Source: Cryptomeria japonica | Lineage: Eukaryota; Streptophyta; Pinopsida; Cupressales; Cupressaceae | Reading direction: 5' to 3' | DNA: 64,000 bases | NCBI RefSeq assembly: GCF_030272615.1 | Contig: NW_026728915.1 | Location: 1-64,000, forward strand | In this document: positions 1 through 10,364 of the stretch, one piece after another | Numbering within the stretch: the first letter of the stretch is position 1 | Layout: the number at the start of each line of letters is the position of its first letter | Translations under genes and position numbers: made by a program | Notes under the pieces: model-generated | Databases searched by the model: none | What the model was told of the DNA's origin: nothing | What the model saw: only the letters and a program-made list of their open reading frames with translations

Positions 1-95
1 CCGGTTGCCGCTTGATGACCATCGCTTCTTGACTGATGATTGAAGACATTAAACCGATTGTGGTTCCAGTTCATAAAAGGTTCAGGACCCGTTCC

Positions 96-954
96 TTAGG
101 TCCTTTGAGGATATCTTCCAGTGTTATCCATTATAGACCTGCATTCAAATGCTCTATGCCCAAACTTGTTGCATGCATAACAATGACCATTGAACTTATT
201 GGATCTAGGTACATTGTTGATAAAATAAGGAAAATTATTGTAGGCTTTGCTACTACATATATTGGTAGTGTGTCTTTCTTTAAGACAGTTAAAGAAAATA
301 GGTTTGAACTTTTTCTTACCTTTTCCTTTAAGTGTCGGTTGCCTCTTTGATGCTTCAGCATTTGTTCCTGAGGATTGTCCTTCCTCATGTCCAGATAAAC
401 CAAGACCATTGGTATTATTTGCCGATCTAGACGACACAACCTTTTGCTCTAGCTTGACAGTACTTTTGCCAAACTTAGCCAGTATTTCCTTCAACTCAAA
501 GAATTCTTTGGAAATAGCAGTGTTTGTCTACAACTTGCATTTTCAGAGATGGAAATGTTCAGTTCTCCTTGCATGTCTTCCTTTTCCATTCTGCTCTCAT
601 GAAAGTGAGCAGTTGGTGCACTAATCTCATGTTTCAACTTGGAGATCTCATGATCTCTTTCCTTTACCAGATCTTTAGCTTTTCTCCGATTCTCAAGCTC
701 TTGAATAAACCAAATAGTCAATCCTTCCAACTCCTTTCTCAGATTGGAGATTGAATCATTCAGCTTATTCACTTCAGCAATCATGGCCTCCATGTTAGCT
801 TCATCTTCAGAACTACTTTCAGATAGTTCCATCAGCCTCTTTGCATGTTCTCTTCTTTTGCTTGAGATGCCTTGTATTCGACCATAAGATCATCATAGGC
901 TTGCTCAGACTTAGTGACCCATTGAGTAAGTTCCCTCAAGTTGTATTCCCCCAT
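96..954 (-). pseudogene. Ty1/Copia gag remnant (coiled coil plus zinc knuckle)
   Basis: Minus-strand coding remnant that starts at an ATG at 954-952, about 40 bases inside the primer-binding site. Three open pieces (954-832, 832-491 and 494-96) lie in different frames, so at least two frameshifts are present. The middle piece is rich in Glu, Lys and Leu and looks like a coiled coil. The last piece ends in a CX2CX4HX4C knuckle (C105, C108, H113, C118 of that piece; nt 141-182), preceded by a second knuckle whose first Cys is Phe. This is the usual C-terminal half of Copia Gag, the nucleocapsid that packages element RNA. The N-terminal capsid-like half seems absent, since coiled-coil sequence follows the leader directly. 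Protease and RT would lie beyond the left edge. Confidence 0.8.
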
Positions 955-991
955 ATCTATTTCCAAGTGGTTAACCTTATAGAAAGGTAGA

Positions 992-1002
992 CTCTGATAC
1001 CA
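992..1002 (-). promoter_or_regulatory. Copia primer-binding site (initiator tRNA-Met type)
   Basis: The minus strand reads TGGTATCAGAG, the usual Copia site complementary to the 3' end of initiator tRNA-Met, where minus-strand DNA synthesis is primed. It lies two bases from the LTR end, as expected, and fixes the element's orientation as leftward. Confidence 0.85.
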
Positions 1003-1004
1003 AT

Positions 1005-2090
1005 TGATGAATACTAAGAGGGGGGGGTGAATTAGTATGCCAAAAACTACTGCACTAAAACACTTACATAGCCTAAAGATAAACCAATAAAGCAATCTGA
1101 CAGTCAAACCAGTTACCACACATGCAAACCAAAATGCGAATAAAGCATTCACCCAGAAAAGCATTACAACCATAACACAAGATATTTGATGTGGAAACCC
1201 AACTAGGAAAAACCACGGTGAGATGGAACTCACAAGTCACTATCTGTAGAATAGATCTTACAATGTTCTTCACCAGAATAGATCCTGTTAGGAATCTCAA
1301 TCTTTGTTAGGAGATAAGTCCGATTAAAGATAGAGGATTTTCGATCCACATGTGTGAACCACCTTGTTAGAGGATTTTACAAAGGCTTTGAGGCCTACCT
1401 GGTTAAGGGCTATAGACTTGTCAAAGATGTGAGTAATCAACAAGTGTTTGATCTATCTAATAGCACAAACTGCTTGGTTAGATCCAATATTGCTCACAGT
1501 TAATGCATTCCAACATTACTTCAGTCTTCTCTCTCTCTCTCTTAGTTACAACTTGCTCTTCTCTGATAAGATTGTTCTCAACTTTCACCTTAAACCCTAG
1601 CTCAACATTAACCCTTTCAGCAACAACTTAAAACCCTAGACATGATGTCCTTTTAAAGGAATCTAATTTTATGTTAGTCCAATAGGATTACATTATAATT
1701 TCCTAGGTTAAATGAATCTAAACATACTTAGTAACATGACACAAAGAGCAACATCAATGTGTCGACACCGTCAAACAATCAGTGGATTGGTAACTCATCA
1801 CAAAATGTCGGTTGGTTACTCATCACAGAGTATTACCGGTTCATACAAAATACCGGTTGCCAGTTTGACAAAAATGAAGACTAGTAAGAATGTGTTGTGC
1901 TGCTTTTCTCCCTCGTACCGCTTGGGATCTATGAACCGCTTGGGGTTGACATGCCGCTTCAGACCGGGAAACACATTCTGTAAAATCACTAGTCTAGAGA
2001 CTAGTATACAACATACTGGTTGGAACAAATACCAGTTGAGCATGAGCTCATACATATAAAGGGAATCTCAACACAAGTGTGTGTCCATCA
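1005..2090 (-). repeat. Copia 5' LTR
   Basis: On the plus strand this begins TGATGAATACTAAG followed by a run of G, which is the complement of the CACCCCCC-type LTR end often seen in plant Copia elements. It is taken to end near CCATCA at 2085-2090, giving short inverted termini (TGATG/CATCA). The right boundary is uncertain: an end at 2073 (minus-strand start TGTTGAGATTCCC) is also possible. The partner LTR lies outside the window, so the duplication cannot be checked. The LTR contains a CT-rich microsatellite near 1530-1545. Confidence 0.6.
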
Positions 2091-2139
2091 ATGACAATCA
2101 CAACATAAACAACAAAAATGCCAACAAAAGCTACCCCAT

Positions 2140-2440
2140 GCAATACCCTATCTCTCTCTTGCGCTACTTGTCTAACCCTATGTGCTAGGTTACACCTATG
2201 TGCTATCTAGACCTACCCATGTGACCGCCTGCTAACCCTATGCACTAGGTATCTCCTATGCGCTACCTGTTTTACCCTCTGCGGTGCCTTGTGCACCTGA
2301 TGCGCTAGCCTAATCTGACACGCTAACCTAAAATACCTATGTACTACCCTAAATCTTTCCAATGCTACCCTAATTTGTTAAACCCTACATGCTACAAAAT
2401 TTATCATATGCACTATGGTTTACCCCCGATGAGCTAAAAC
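2140..2440. repeat. Degenerate tandem repeat with core CTATGYGCTA
   Basis: About a dozen imperfect copies of a core like CCTATGTGCTA or TATGCGCTACC recur every 20-30 bases, drifting in spacing and sequence. No reading frame is open. It resembles the irregular tandem arrays in untranslated parts of plant Ty3 elements, but the parent element is not clear here. Confidence 0.55.
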
Positions 2441-3018
2441 ATAAAATTCGCGAGACAAAATAAAAAAACTGACTCAAAACAATAAAATCAAAAATCAAAA
2501 AGGGGTCAAAATGGTTGACTTACTAGTGCTTCATACGCATTAGGCCTCTGATATCTCTACACATGCTCGAATCGATGAGAAGAATACAAAATTGGCATGT
2601 TGACTTCTCTCCAAGTGTGACTTCCTCCAAGGTCAACAAGCACAAATGAGACAAAAAGGAATCACTTTTTGCCTTTTATAGGGTAAATCAAAATTAGGGT
2701 TACATGGTGGAATGCCAAAATTGCTCGTGGTCTCTCATCCAACTCTACCAAACATCATTATTGGGAGATGAATCAAATTTATCACATTAAACATAGACCA
2801 AAATTTAAAATGTCATAAAAATTTTCCAAATCATATCAAATTTTTTGAAAATTTGATTCATCTCCTGACGGGGCATTATCAACTTCGTTTATCAAATATG
2901 GGGCATCGGTTATCAAATCTAGGGCACAACATAAAAATTGATAATACCTAAATCAAAACGACACATCATTTTCTTTGAATCAACATGTGCACACATGTCA
3001 CTTCAAAGAGGTGCAAAA
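2441..3018. other. AT-rich stretch without a gene
   Basis: No coding potential on either strand. It contains the near-repeated phrases GGGGCATTATC and GGGGCATCGGTTATC near 2870-2910 and is probably untranslated or LTR sequence of a decayed element. Confidence 0.4.
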
Positions 3019-3180
3019 TGTAGACGTATAAAAATGACCATATTCCCAAATGAATATTTTATATTCATTCCTCTATTTTAGTTAAATCTAATTTAATTAA
3101 ATTGCCCACATTCCTCTATTTAATTAAGTAAATTATTCAATTTATTTAGTTAAATTCACTAGATCCTTTTGCATCATTTA

Positions 3181-3368
3181 ATTGAATAAATCATTTTATT
3201 TAATTAAACCCCTTTCTATCTACTTTTAATTAAATTTACATTTAATTAATAGTCCATCCCAAATTGAATAAATCATTTTATTCAATTAAACCCCTTTCTA
3301 TCTACTTTTAATTACATTTACATTTAATTAATAGTCCACCCCAAATTGAATAAATCTAATTTATTTAA
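3181..3368. repeat. 82-bp tandem duplication
   Basis: A unit beginning ATTGAATAAATC recurs at 3181, 3263 and 3345, an exact 82-base period: two full copies and a partial third. The copies share CCCCTTTCTATCTACTTTTA and differ by a few substitutions. It lies inside the AT-rich LTR-like sequence. Confidence 0.9.
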
Positions 3369-4061
3369 TTTCCCAAATTGCAAACAAATTGAAATAAAGC
3401 AATTTATTTTAATTAAATCCTATTATTCCTCATGCACTTGGAAAATCCTACATCTCCCACTTGCCTTCTAAATCCCCTTCCTAAATTCTTCTAGATTCTT
3501 CTAATCCTAATCAATTAACCCAAACTTATTCATTATCCCCTTTCTCTAAATTTGAGGAGGTCACTTCTCAAATTTGGAGTAAAGTCTTCAAAATGCATTA
3601 AAGCCTTTATCCATTCAACAAGCTAACTTGTTGAATGCCCCCAAATTTGGAAGGACTCTTACAAATTTGTCCCCAAAGTCTTCAAACCATTAATGGTTAA
3701 CTAACACTTAGTGGCATGGTTAGAGAATTTTTGAATAATTTAACCTCCATCAAACCCAAGGGTCTCATCAAGAATTTATTGCTTTGACCATGGCTATTCC
3801 TTTAACCTTTGGACAAGAGTTTCCCTCTTGGGTAAAAGCTTTATCCATTGGATAACTCTAACCTAACCTTAACCCTTACCTCCTAGGGTAATCATGAGGT
3901 CTTCTCAAGAATTTAATGCTTCTTACATCTCCTCTCAACCAGCCTTATGTTGACAATTGTCACCATTTCCTTGCTGAAAATTGAAAACATGGATTGACAA
4001 CTTTCAAACTTGACCCTTGATTAACTCTTTCAATCTTAACCATCCATTGCCATATTTTTGC

Positions 4062-4068
4062 TATAAAT
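4062..4068 (+). promoter_or_regulatory. TATA box in LTR-like sequence
   Basis: TATAAAT sits between GC-poor flanks, followed about 30 bases on by sequence compatible with a start site. It probably marks the old U3 promoter of the Ty3 element whose gag-protease follows at 4481. Confidence 0.45.
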
Positions 4069-4480
4069 AAAGCTCCCATTCTTCCATTTTAGGGATCCAT
4101 GCAAGCTTTTAGTATCTCATTTACGCTCAATTTTATCAATACATTTAGTCTCTCTTTGCAATAGGAATCAATCTAATAACCATTTTAGACTATTTCTTTT
4201 ATCATTAGTTTAAATCATTAGCTAGCATATCATATTAGGATAGTATTTATACTAACCTTGTCATCTTATAATCTAGTTTAACTCATTTATAGAATCATGC
4301 ATAGATAGGATGCATTCATGTTAAAATCAATCAAAATCATCCCTTGTTCTTCCATTTGTCATCCTTAAACCACTTTTCTCAATGATCTGAGAGAAAAGGC
4401 ATTGGTTTGAGGGACCTTGTGAGATATAGAACCATGGAACCAACCTTGGGAAGTTGAGTCATTCTTCATGACTCCATAAC

Positions 4481-5395
4481 TTGCACCAAAAAGTCTTGTG
4501 GGTGTGTGAGAAAGCCTCTTTGAAGCTTCATTTTTCACATTTTGAGTTTCATCGACCCACTTTTCCTACATACAAATATCAACCTGAATCTACACAGGAT
4601 ATTACACGCGATAAGTCTAAGGTCAGTTTATCGGGACCCACAACCAATGTACCCTCGATTTCAAGAGAATACAATATAGTGGATCAATTATAGAAGACCC
4701 CTATGCAAATATCGATTTTAGAACTTCTAAGAATATCACCCATGCATAAAGAGATCCTGAAAAAGGCTCTAGCAGATACCACAGTCCCCAAAGATTTGGG
4801 CATTGATCAATTTCAAACCATGGTGGGACATCTTATAGTGCCTCATTGCTTATCCTTCACAGAAGATGATGACATGCCCTTTCAAAATCCACAAAATGCT
4901 TCTTTGTATATCGAAGTCTTAATTCACAAAACTTTCATAAAACGTGTCTTGATAGATGGAGGAGTTGGCCTAAATATTTTCTCATTAAGTCTTGTCTGTG
5001 TATTAGACTATTTTGAAGATGCAATTGATCCTCACAAAAAGATAACAATCAAAGCCTATGATTAAGTAGAGTGTTCCTCCAAAGGGGTTGTAGTGTTGCC
5101 AATCAAAATTGGACCTGCACAAAAAGATATAGTATGTCAAGTGTTGGACATTAATTTGTCTTATAACATACCCCTAGGCAGACCATGGATCCATGACATG
5201 CAAGCTACCCCTTCTACTTACCACCAATTCCTGAAGTTTTTGTATAATGGACAAGAGATCACCATTCCAATAGATTCAAATCCATTTCAATATTGCAGTA
5301 ACTTGAAGCCATTTCAAGAGATCATTGTTCTAAATAATAGACAAGCATCATCTTCTCCTACACCACCTAAGGAAAAAATATTTGCGTATATATAA
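4481..5395 (+). pseudogene. Ty3/Gypsy (Tat-like) gag C-terminus and aspartic protease
   Basis: One reading frame interrupted by two in-frame stops (4691-4693 and 5063-5065) and ending at 5395. The first piece is the Gag-protease linker. The second contains the retropepsin core RVLIDGG (catalytic Asp at 4955-4957, with the Asp-Gly-Gly seen in many plant Tat elements in place of Asp-Thr/Ser-Gly). The third has the second half of the fold, including the GRPWIH motif. The protein would have processed the Gag-Pol polyprotein. Nearly all of gag is missing between the LTR-like DNA and this point, and no RT follows. The same segment in element B (29495-30180) is clearly homologous, so the two belong to related families. 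Confidence 0.8.
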
Positions 5396-5630
5396 TTGAT
5401 CTTTGAGAAAAAGATACAATTGAAAGATAAAGGTCCAAGGGAATATTCACTACCAGATCTACCAATCTCTCCAAGATCATATGGCAAACCATCAAATTCA
5501 AAACAACAACCTATTCAAAAACCAATTAAAATTCTTGATGGATCATTTGTCAGAGCTAGTACCTTCTTGGTTTAAAGGTTCTAAATTTATATTTTTTTAA
5601 CTCAATGGAGGTTTTGATATCATATTGAGT
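5396..5630. other. Tail of the Ty3 pseudogene, no further gene
   Basis: Short in-frame shreds continue to about 5575 and look like the region after protease. Then the sequence becomes T-rich and non-coding. Confidence 0.4.
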
Positions 5631-5728
5631 TTGTATAGGGAAGACTAATGTTTTCATTTAGATAGTTGTCTATTAATTTTTGTATAGGGAAGACTAATGT
5701 TTTCATCTAGCTAATTGTCTATTATTTT
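5631..5728. repeat. 49-bp tandem duplication
   Basis: A unit starting TTGTATAGGGAAGACTAATG occurs at 5631 and 5680, an exact 49-base period with a few mismatches near the right end. It lies between the Ty3 pseudogene and the SKP1-like fragment. Confidence 0.85.
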
Positions 5729-5760
5729 TTGTTGGAAAACATGGAAATAAATCATTTTGA

Positions 5761-5880
5761 ATTTAATAATGTAATTTTAGAACTTTTTCTAGTTTTCTCC
5801 ACCCGGAAATCTTCACACAGCCTCCATGTAATGATATTTGCTGCTGTTTTGTTCTTCACGGAATTATGTGCCTTGTCTAG
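5761..5880 (-). pseudogene. SKP1-like N-terminal fragment
   Basis: Read on the minus strand, this short piece encodes ANIITWRLC directly followed by EDFRVEK, matching the start of the SKP1-like sequence at 57.7 kb (ANIITLRLC ... EDFEVEK) with six codons missing between. At DNA level 5816-5841 matches 57776-57801 at 25 of 26 positions, and 5794-5815 matches 57736-57757 at about 20 of 22. SKP1 is the adaptor joining cullin-1 to F-box proteins in SCF ubiquitin ligases; this fragment covers only the first strand region of its BTB/POZ-like fold. Homology stops on both sides, so it is a gene fragment stranded beside element C. Confidence 0.65.
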
Positions 5881-6050
5881 CAATCACACTTTTCATACAT
5901 GTGTAGGAGATCAAGAATCTAGTAGCTCTAAAATGCCAAAAAAATTTGAGATTGAACTAGTAGTTGTGGAGAGGTTGGTTTTGTTTCATGAAACTCTATC
6001 CATTTTCCCTCATTAACATTGTTGACACAATTTATGTAGAATGTGAGGTA

Positions 6051-9000
6051 AGTAGTGAAGGTGAAGTAGCCGGATGACATGGCTGTCATTGTGAAGGAAT
6101 GACAAGCATTACAAGGCCTTGAGCAAGTGGCTGTTACATTCAAAGCAAGGGTTGCAACAGTAATCAAGTGTGGTGGTAAGAAATGTTTTTATCTTTCAGC
6201 TAGAGGACGTAAGGAGATAAGGATATATATCCATAATGCCATTCATGTGTTTCTAACTTTCAAATACCTCATAACTAAACAAATAAGATATTGATCATAT
6301 GCATGAAAGAACAAAAGAAGAAGTGCATCACTTCTAGTTATGACAGTAGGTTGTTCTTGTTCGCAAGAGGAAATACATATCTTCTCTCAGCTAGTAGGTG
6401 TTACATGAAAAGAATGAGTTGTTCAAAATGCATCTCTAACTGATTATTTGCAATCACATATCTTTCATAAATGCAAAGGTGCAACTGTGCTCTCAAGAAG
6501 AAGTGATTTGACAACAAAAATGTATGCTTCCTCAAGTATGGAAGCTAGGATGGATAATGGAGATGCCAAATAAAATAGATGAGATATTGTTGTATGCAAG
6601 AGTATAAGATAAGATGCATGCAAAGAGCATGAACAAAATGTGCAAATATTTACAAATGATAATTAAAAGAACATTTTTTCATTGAGCCTAAAATTTTTTA
6701 TGATCAACTGGAATGGACATTATTGATCAGATATTTCAACAATTTCAAGGCAGCTACATCTTTGCAGATAACATTCAAATTCAAGAGTATTTTGTGCAAC
6801 AAAAGTATTGAATATCTCAGTTATCTATGATTTAGGGGAAAAGCCTTTTTAAGACATCTTGCAACAACCGTTACTCATTTTGGGTACTTCTTTTGTTAAG
6901 CATTCAACAGATTGAAAACCCCATGGCCTCGAGCTTAAGAAAATTTTTCTCTCAAATATCTGCAAGAAACAAAGCATACAAAGTGGCCAAATCACAATGC
7001 ACAGATGTAGGTCGAGCCTCAAAATTTTGAGGTAAAGATACAAGAAGAGGGTCGTGCCCTATGAGTTTCAGAAAAGTCCCCCCCCAACAAAGAAAACCAT
7101 AGGCTGACCCCCTTGTTTAATGGGTGGAGGTGTTTTAGAATCGAAACCCCATGGTTTCGAATGGAGCCATCGACACCAGAACCTTAACCACAGAAAACCC
7201 ATTTTGGGGTTGTTGTTTCAAATATCTCTACTAGGCATGGAAATCACATAAAAGAAGGCCGCAATTTTAAAATTTTCATTGCAGATTTATACATCAAATG
7301 AATAAACTCACCATTGATAGAATGCAATAGCCACGACTTAACCACAAAGAGATCATAGAGAAAATGATGGCGGCCATGACACCATGTTTTCAGATAAATG
7401 CAAATAGAACAATGCAAGAAATGGCGACATCAATGACTTCTTGTTGCAGATTGATACAAGCAAAAAGAGGCAAATATCACAACATGTGAAATAGAGAAAA
7501 GCACAAGAATGCAGAGAAGCTTATCTCACAGGCATGAAAAAACCCATTTGTCCTATCATGTTTTCTCAGAATGTGTGAACAGTAAAGGTGGAATATGAAG
7601 TATGAGGTAGATGCATGAAAATAAGATCATGAAAATCTCTTAGATACCTCTATCACAAATCCCTAGATGCAGTCATCACAGATGTTTCATAGCCACCATG
7701 AAAGCTATCAAACCATAGCCTCAGCTTCATCCAGAGGATTCAAGAAGACAATTGAATTTGAAGCCTCAAATGCATGTTTTAGGGTTTGTATACCCTAAAA
7801 ATATCTAGGCCAAATGATGCCATTTTTTCCCTTATCTTTCAAAATAAAACCTTGTAACTAATACCACTGTGGGCTAGGTTGTATAAATTATGCCTTTTTT
7901 TTCTTTGAAAACATGCTTTTGATTTTTGATTAAGGGAAAACAAGTTTTGATGGGTCCCTGAAACCCAGTACATTAGGAAGATCAAAAGATAAACATTAAC
8001 TCACAACTAAGCAAAAGACAACAGCTAAAGAAAAGACAACTGGCATACAAAACACCAGCAAGCAAAAGATCAAAACAAAGTAGAAAAAAAATGACCAACA
8101 AAAGCTCGGACTTAGGTCAAATTTTGAAGCATCTCTGCCACTTCCAGCTCCAACTGATCCATAGTTTCTACAGCCTGCTTCATGTCCTCTATATCCTTGC
8201 TCTGGTTCTTCTTCTGAGCCCAGTTTCCTTATCCTTAGGGGTGTCATCTTTGACCTCAATAATACCCTCTGCATCTTTATTCCCTTCGTAGCTCTCCAGC
8301 TTGCAGATGAGGGTTTTCATGCTCGCCAAGGTAGCCTTCAAGATCTTGTGGCTCTTCTCCCCAATTTTTTTAAGTGTGTTTTCGATACCATCCAGTCTAT
8401 GATCAGTAGCATCTACTCTATTTTCAGGCAAGTAAAACTATTGTGGTTGGAATTTATAATCTCCTCCACATTGCCAATTGCCTTGGTTAGCTCACTTAGA
8501 CAATCCAGAAGGGAGTTGAATTTTTTGGAACCTAGGGCCCATAAAGTTTTGATTTTCCTAGCTTCATGGGCTTGCTTGAATTTTATGCCCTCGATTTCCT
8601 TTTGAATCTAGTTAAGTGCTTGTTTGAAGTTCTTCATCCCATTATTTATACAAAGGCCTATGTCCACTTGGTGCTCTCCCTGGTTCTTGACATCCCTGGT
8701 ATCAAGATTGACCTCCAAACTAACCTCTCTGTCCTCAATGTTTTGATCATCTTTCATTGTCATGTCCTCCTCCATGACGCTCTTCTGCTTCAAATCAGAC
8801 CTGAGAGGCAACCTTTCTTCCACCTCCCTACCTTTTGACTTCTTTTTTATGTTTCAAGCTCACCTAGGTTTTAGCCTCCTCACTTCCAGTGTCTATATCA
8901 TTGTCAGTCGCTTCCTCCTCCTCATTTCAACTCTCATCCTCCTCTCTCTATTTATTTTTAGCAAACCCTCTATTTTATCTCCCCTATTCCAATTTTTTAT

Positions 9001-10295
9001 TTCGTCTACTTGTTCCACCCATTTGGGGATCATCTTCAAACTCTTCTTCTGTATCATACTCGTCTCCTTCTTCCTTTTCTTACTCATCAAAATCTTCATC
9101 CAAGTCATAAATCTCTGCAATATTCCTCTAGACAGTCGTGTTCTTGATGTGATTATACAGAATCACCATCAAGCCTTCATGTCCTTTTTAATGTAATTCA
9201 TTTGTATAGCAGGGGTTAGAGTATTTTTTTTTTATAAAACACCTAACTTCTTGTTATATTATTAAATGTAAAGGTGACACATGTGAGACATTATTCAATG
9301 CAAATAGAGGTGGCTAAATCTTTTTGCCAAGGATATAGGGTTAGTGAGAGGTGGAAATTTTTTTTTGAGAGGATTTAGGAGCAGTTTTAGTGGTAGTTGG
9401 AGTGTATTAAGTGAATTTTTGTGACTCACTATGGTTGACATAGTCTTACATGATTTTTCACACATTATGAGCTGTTTATGAGAAAATCTAGTGGCTAGAT
9501 TTTAGGGCTTTTAGTTGAATTGACCAAGGACTTAAGACTCCTATTTTTCTTATAACTGCTGAAGTGAAGCATAAGTATGCTTCCAGCTTCATTTTTTAGG
9601 AGGAGTTCCTGATTATGCAGAATTGGACCTTAGTGACTTTTGATAGTCCTTTGTCCAATTTTTTGATTTATTTTGTAATTCATATGATTTGATATTTATA
9701 GAAGCTACCTTGGAGACATATAGCAGATTTTTTTACCTTCTTATCATTTATAGAATTATGTATTTTTCATGTCATTGATCAAGTTATTACTGGAGTTTGA
9801 ATGCCTTCCTTATAATTTTGTCTCACTTTCTTCATGCCTTTTTTGTGAAAGTGCTATGTGGAGGTTATATTTTGTGTCTAAATAAGTGACGTGAGGTCAA
9901 TTTTGTGGAGTTTCTTTCCTTGGTTGAGTAAATTTCATTCAGACCTTCTTGTGAAATACTTATGCATGTGCATGTTTAGAATGAGTCATGTAAGTTCATT
10001 TCTGTCATCTTAGTATTCAAGTGTTTGGTTTGTTTTAATATCATGACTTGCATTTTGCTAGATCACTTAGTCTTTTATTTTATTTGATTAGTAGTAGTAG
10101 GTTTTACTTTCCAAGTTATCTTTCTCCCTTTTCCTGGTAAATTTTAGTTGTATAGGTGATAACTAGCTAGGAATCGGTCTTATCCCAAGGCTCAATTCAG
10201 TCTTAGGTGACCCACAGCCTTGAATTGATCCCATGTTTTTCCAGAAAGATTTAGTTTGTCAAACTTTGTTGAGGGTGCATTTCTAGGAGATAACA
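6051..10295 (+). repeat. Element C 5' LTR (about 3 kb plus a 1.27-kb insertion)
   Basis: Collinear with 13743-16702 in the same orientation along its whole length, from GAGGAATGACAAGC-like sequence at the left to CTAGGAGATAACA at 10283-10295. The only large difference is extra DNA at about 7920-9189. A Tat-like PBS follows immediately, so this copy is the 5' LTR. By eye the two copies differ at roughly one base in ten, an old insertion. The left boundary is approximate: similarity fades near 6051, no clean TG start is shared, and no target-site duplication was found. Confidence 0.75.
7920..9189 (-). mobile_element. Insertion in element C 5' LTR with decayed minus-strand coding
   Basis: Present in the 5' LTR copy and absent from the matching point of the 3' LTR (about 15598). 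The flanks are CATGCTTTT on the left and CATGTCCTTTTT on the right, a possible imperfect target-site duplication. On the minus strand it holds charged coiled-coil-like pieces (9120-8893, 8823-8608, 8431-8189), then hydrophobic low-complexity sequence, and ends in GGACCCATCAAAACTTG and an A-rich tail read leftward. The A-rich 3' end suggests a 5'-truncated retroposed sequence, perhaps LINE-derived, but I do not recognise the protein. Confidence 0.5.
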
Positions 10296-10296
10296 G

Positions 10297-10318
10297 TTTT
10301 TGGCATGCCCAGTGGGAC
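10297..10318 (+). promoter_or_regulatory. Element C primer-binding site
   Basis: TTTTTGGCATGCCCAGTGGGAC follows one base after the LTR end. It has the layout of the PBS of plant Tat elements (compare TGGCACCCACCGTGGGG in element B at 25481), where a tRNA 3' end primes reverse transcription. The primer tRNA is not identified. Confidence 0.55.
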
Positions 10319-10364
10319 TATCAAATTAAGATAGTAAATAAATTATCTATTTTTCTAGTTTTAA

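Larger units (their letters stand above)
3019..4400 (+). repeat. Probable Ty3/Gypsy LTR, very AT-rich
   Basis: Starts with TGTAGACGTATAAAAATG after a short purine-rich run, carries a TATA box near its distal part, and is followed within 100 bases by a Ty3 gag-protease pseudogene on the same strand. That is the expected order of a 5' LTR and coding region. Neither end is proven, since no second copy lies in the window and no PBS is clear. It contains an 82-bp tandem duplication annotated separately. Confidence 0.4.

Noticed and set aside
5729-6016. Plus-strand 95-codon open frame
   Set aside because: It covers the minus-strand SKP1-like fragment and shows no family similarity of its own; a weak KFEIELVVVE resemblance to SKP1 on the plus strand is not supported at DNA level.
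8091-9196. Plus-strand hydrophobic open frames (8348-8605, 8762-9196)
   Set aside because: They are antisense to charged coiled-coil pieces of the minus-strand insertion; Leu/Ser/Phe-rich complements of Glu/Lys-rich coding are expected by chance.
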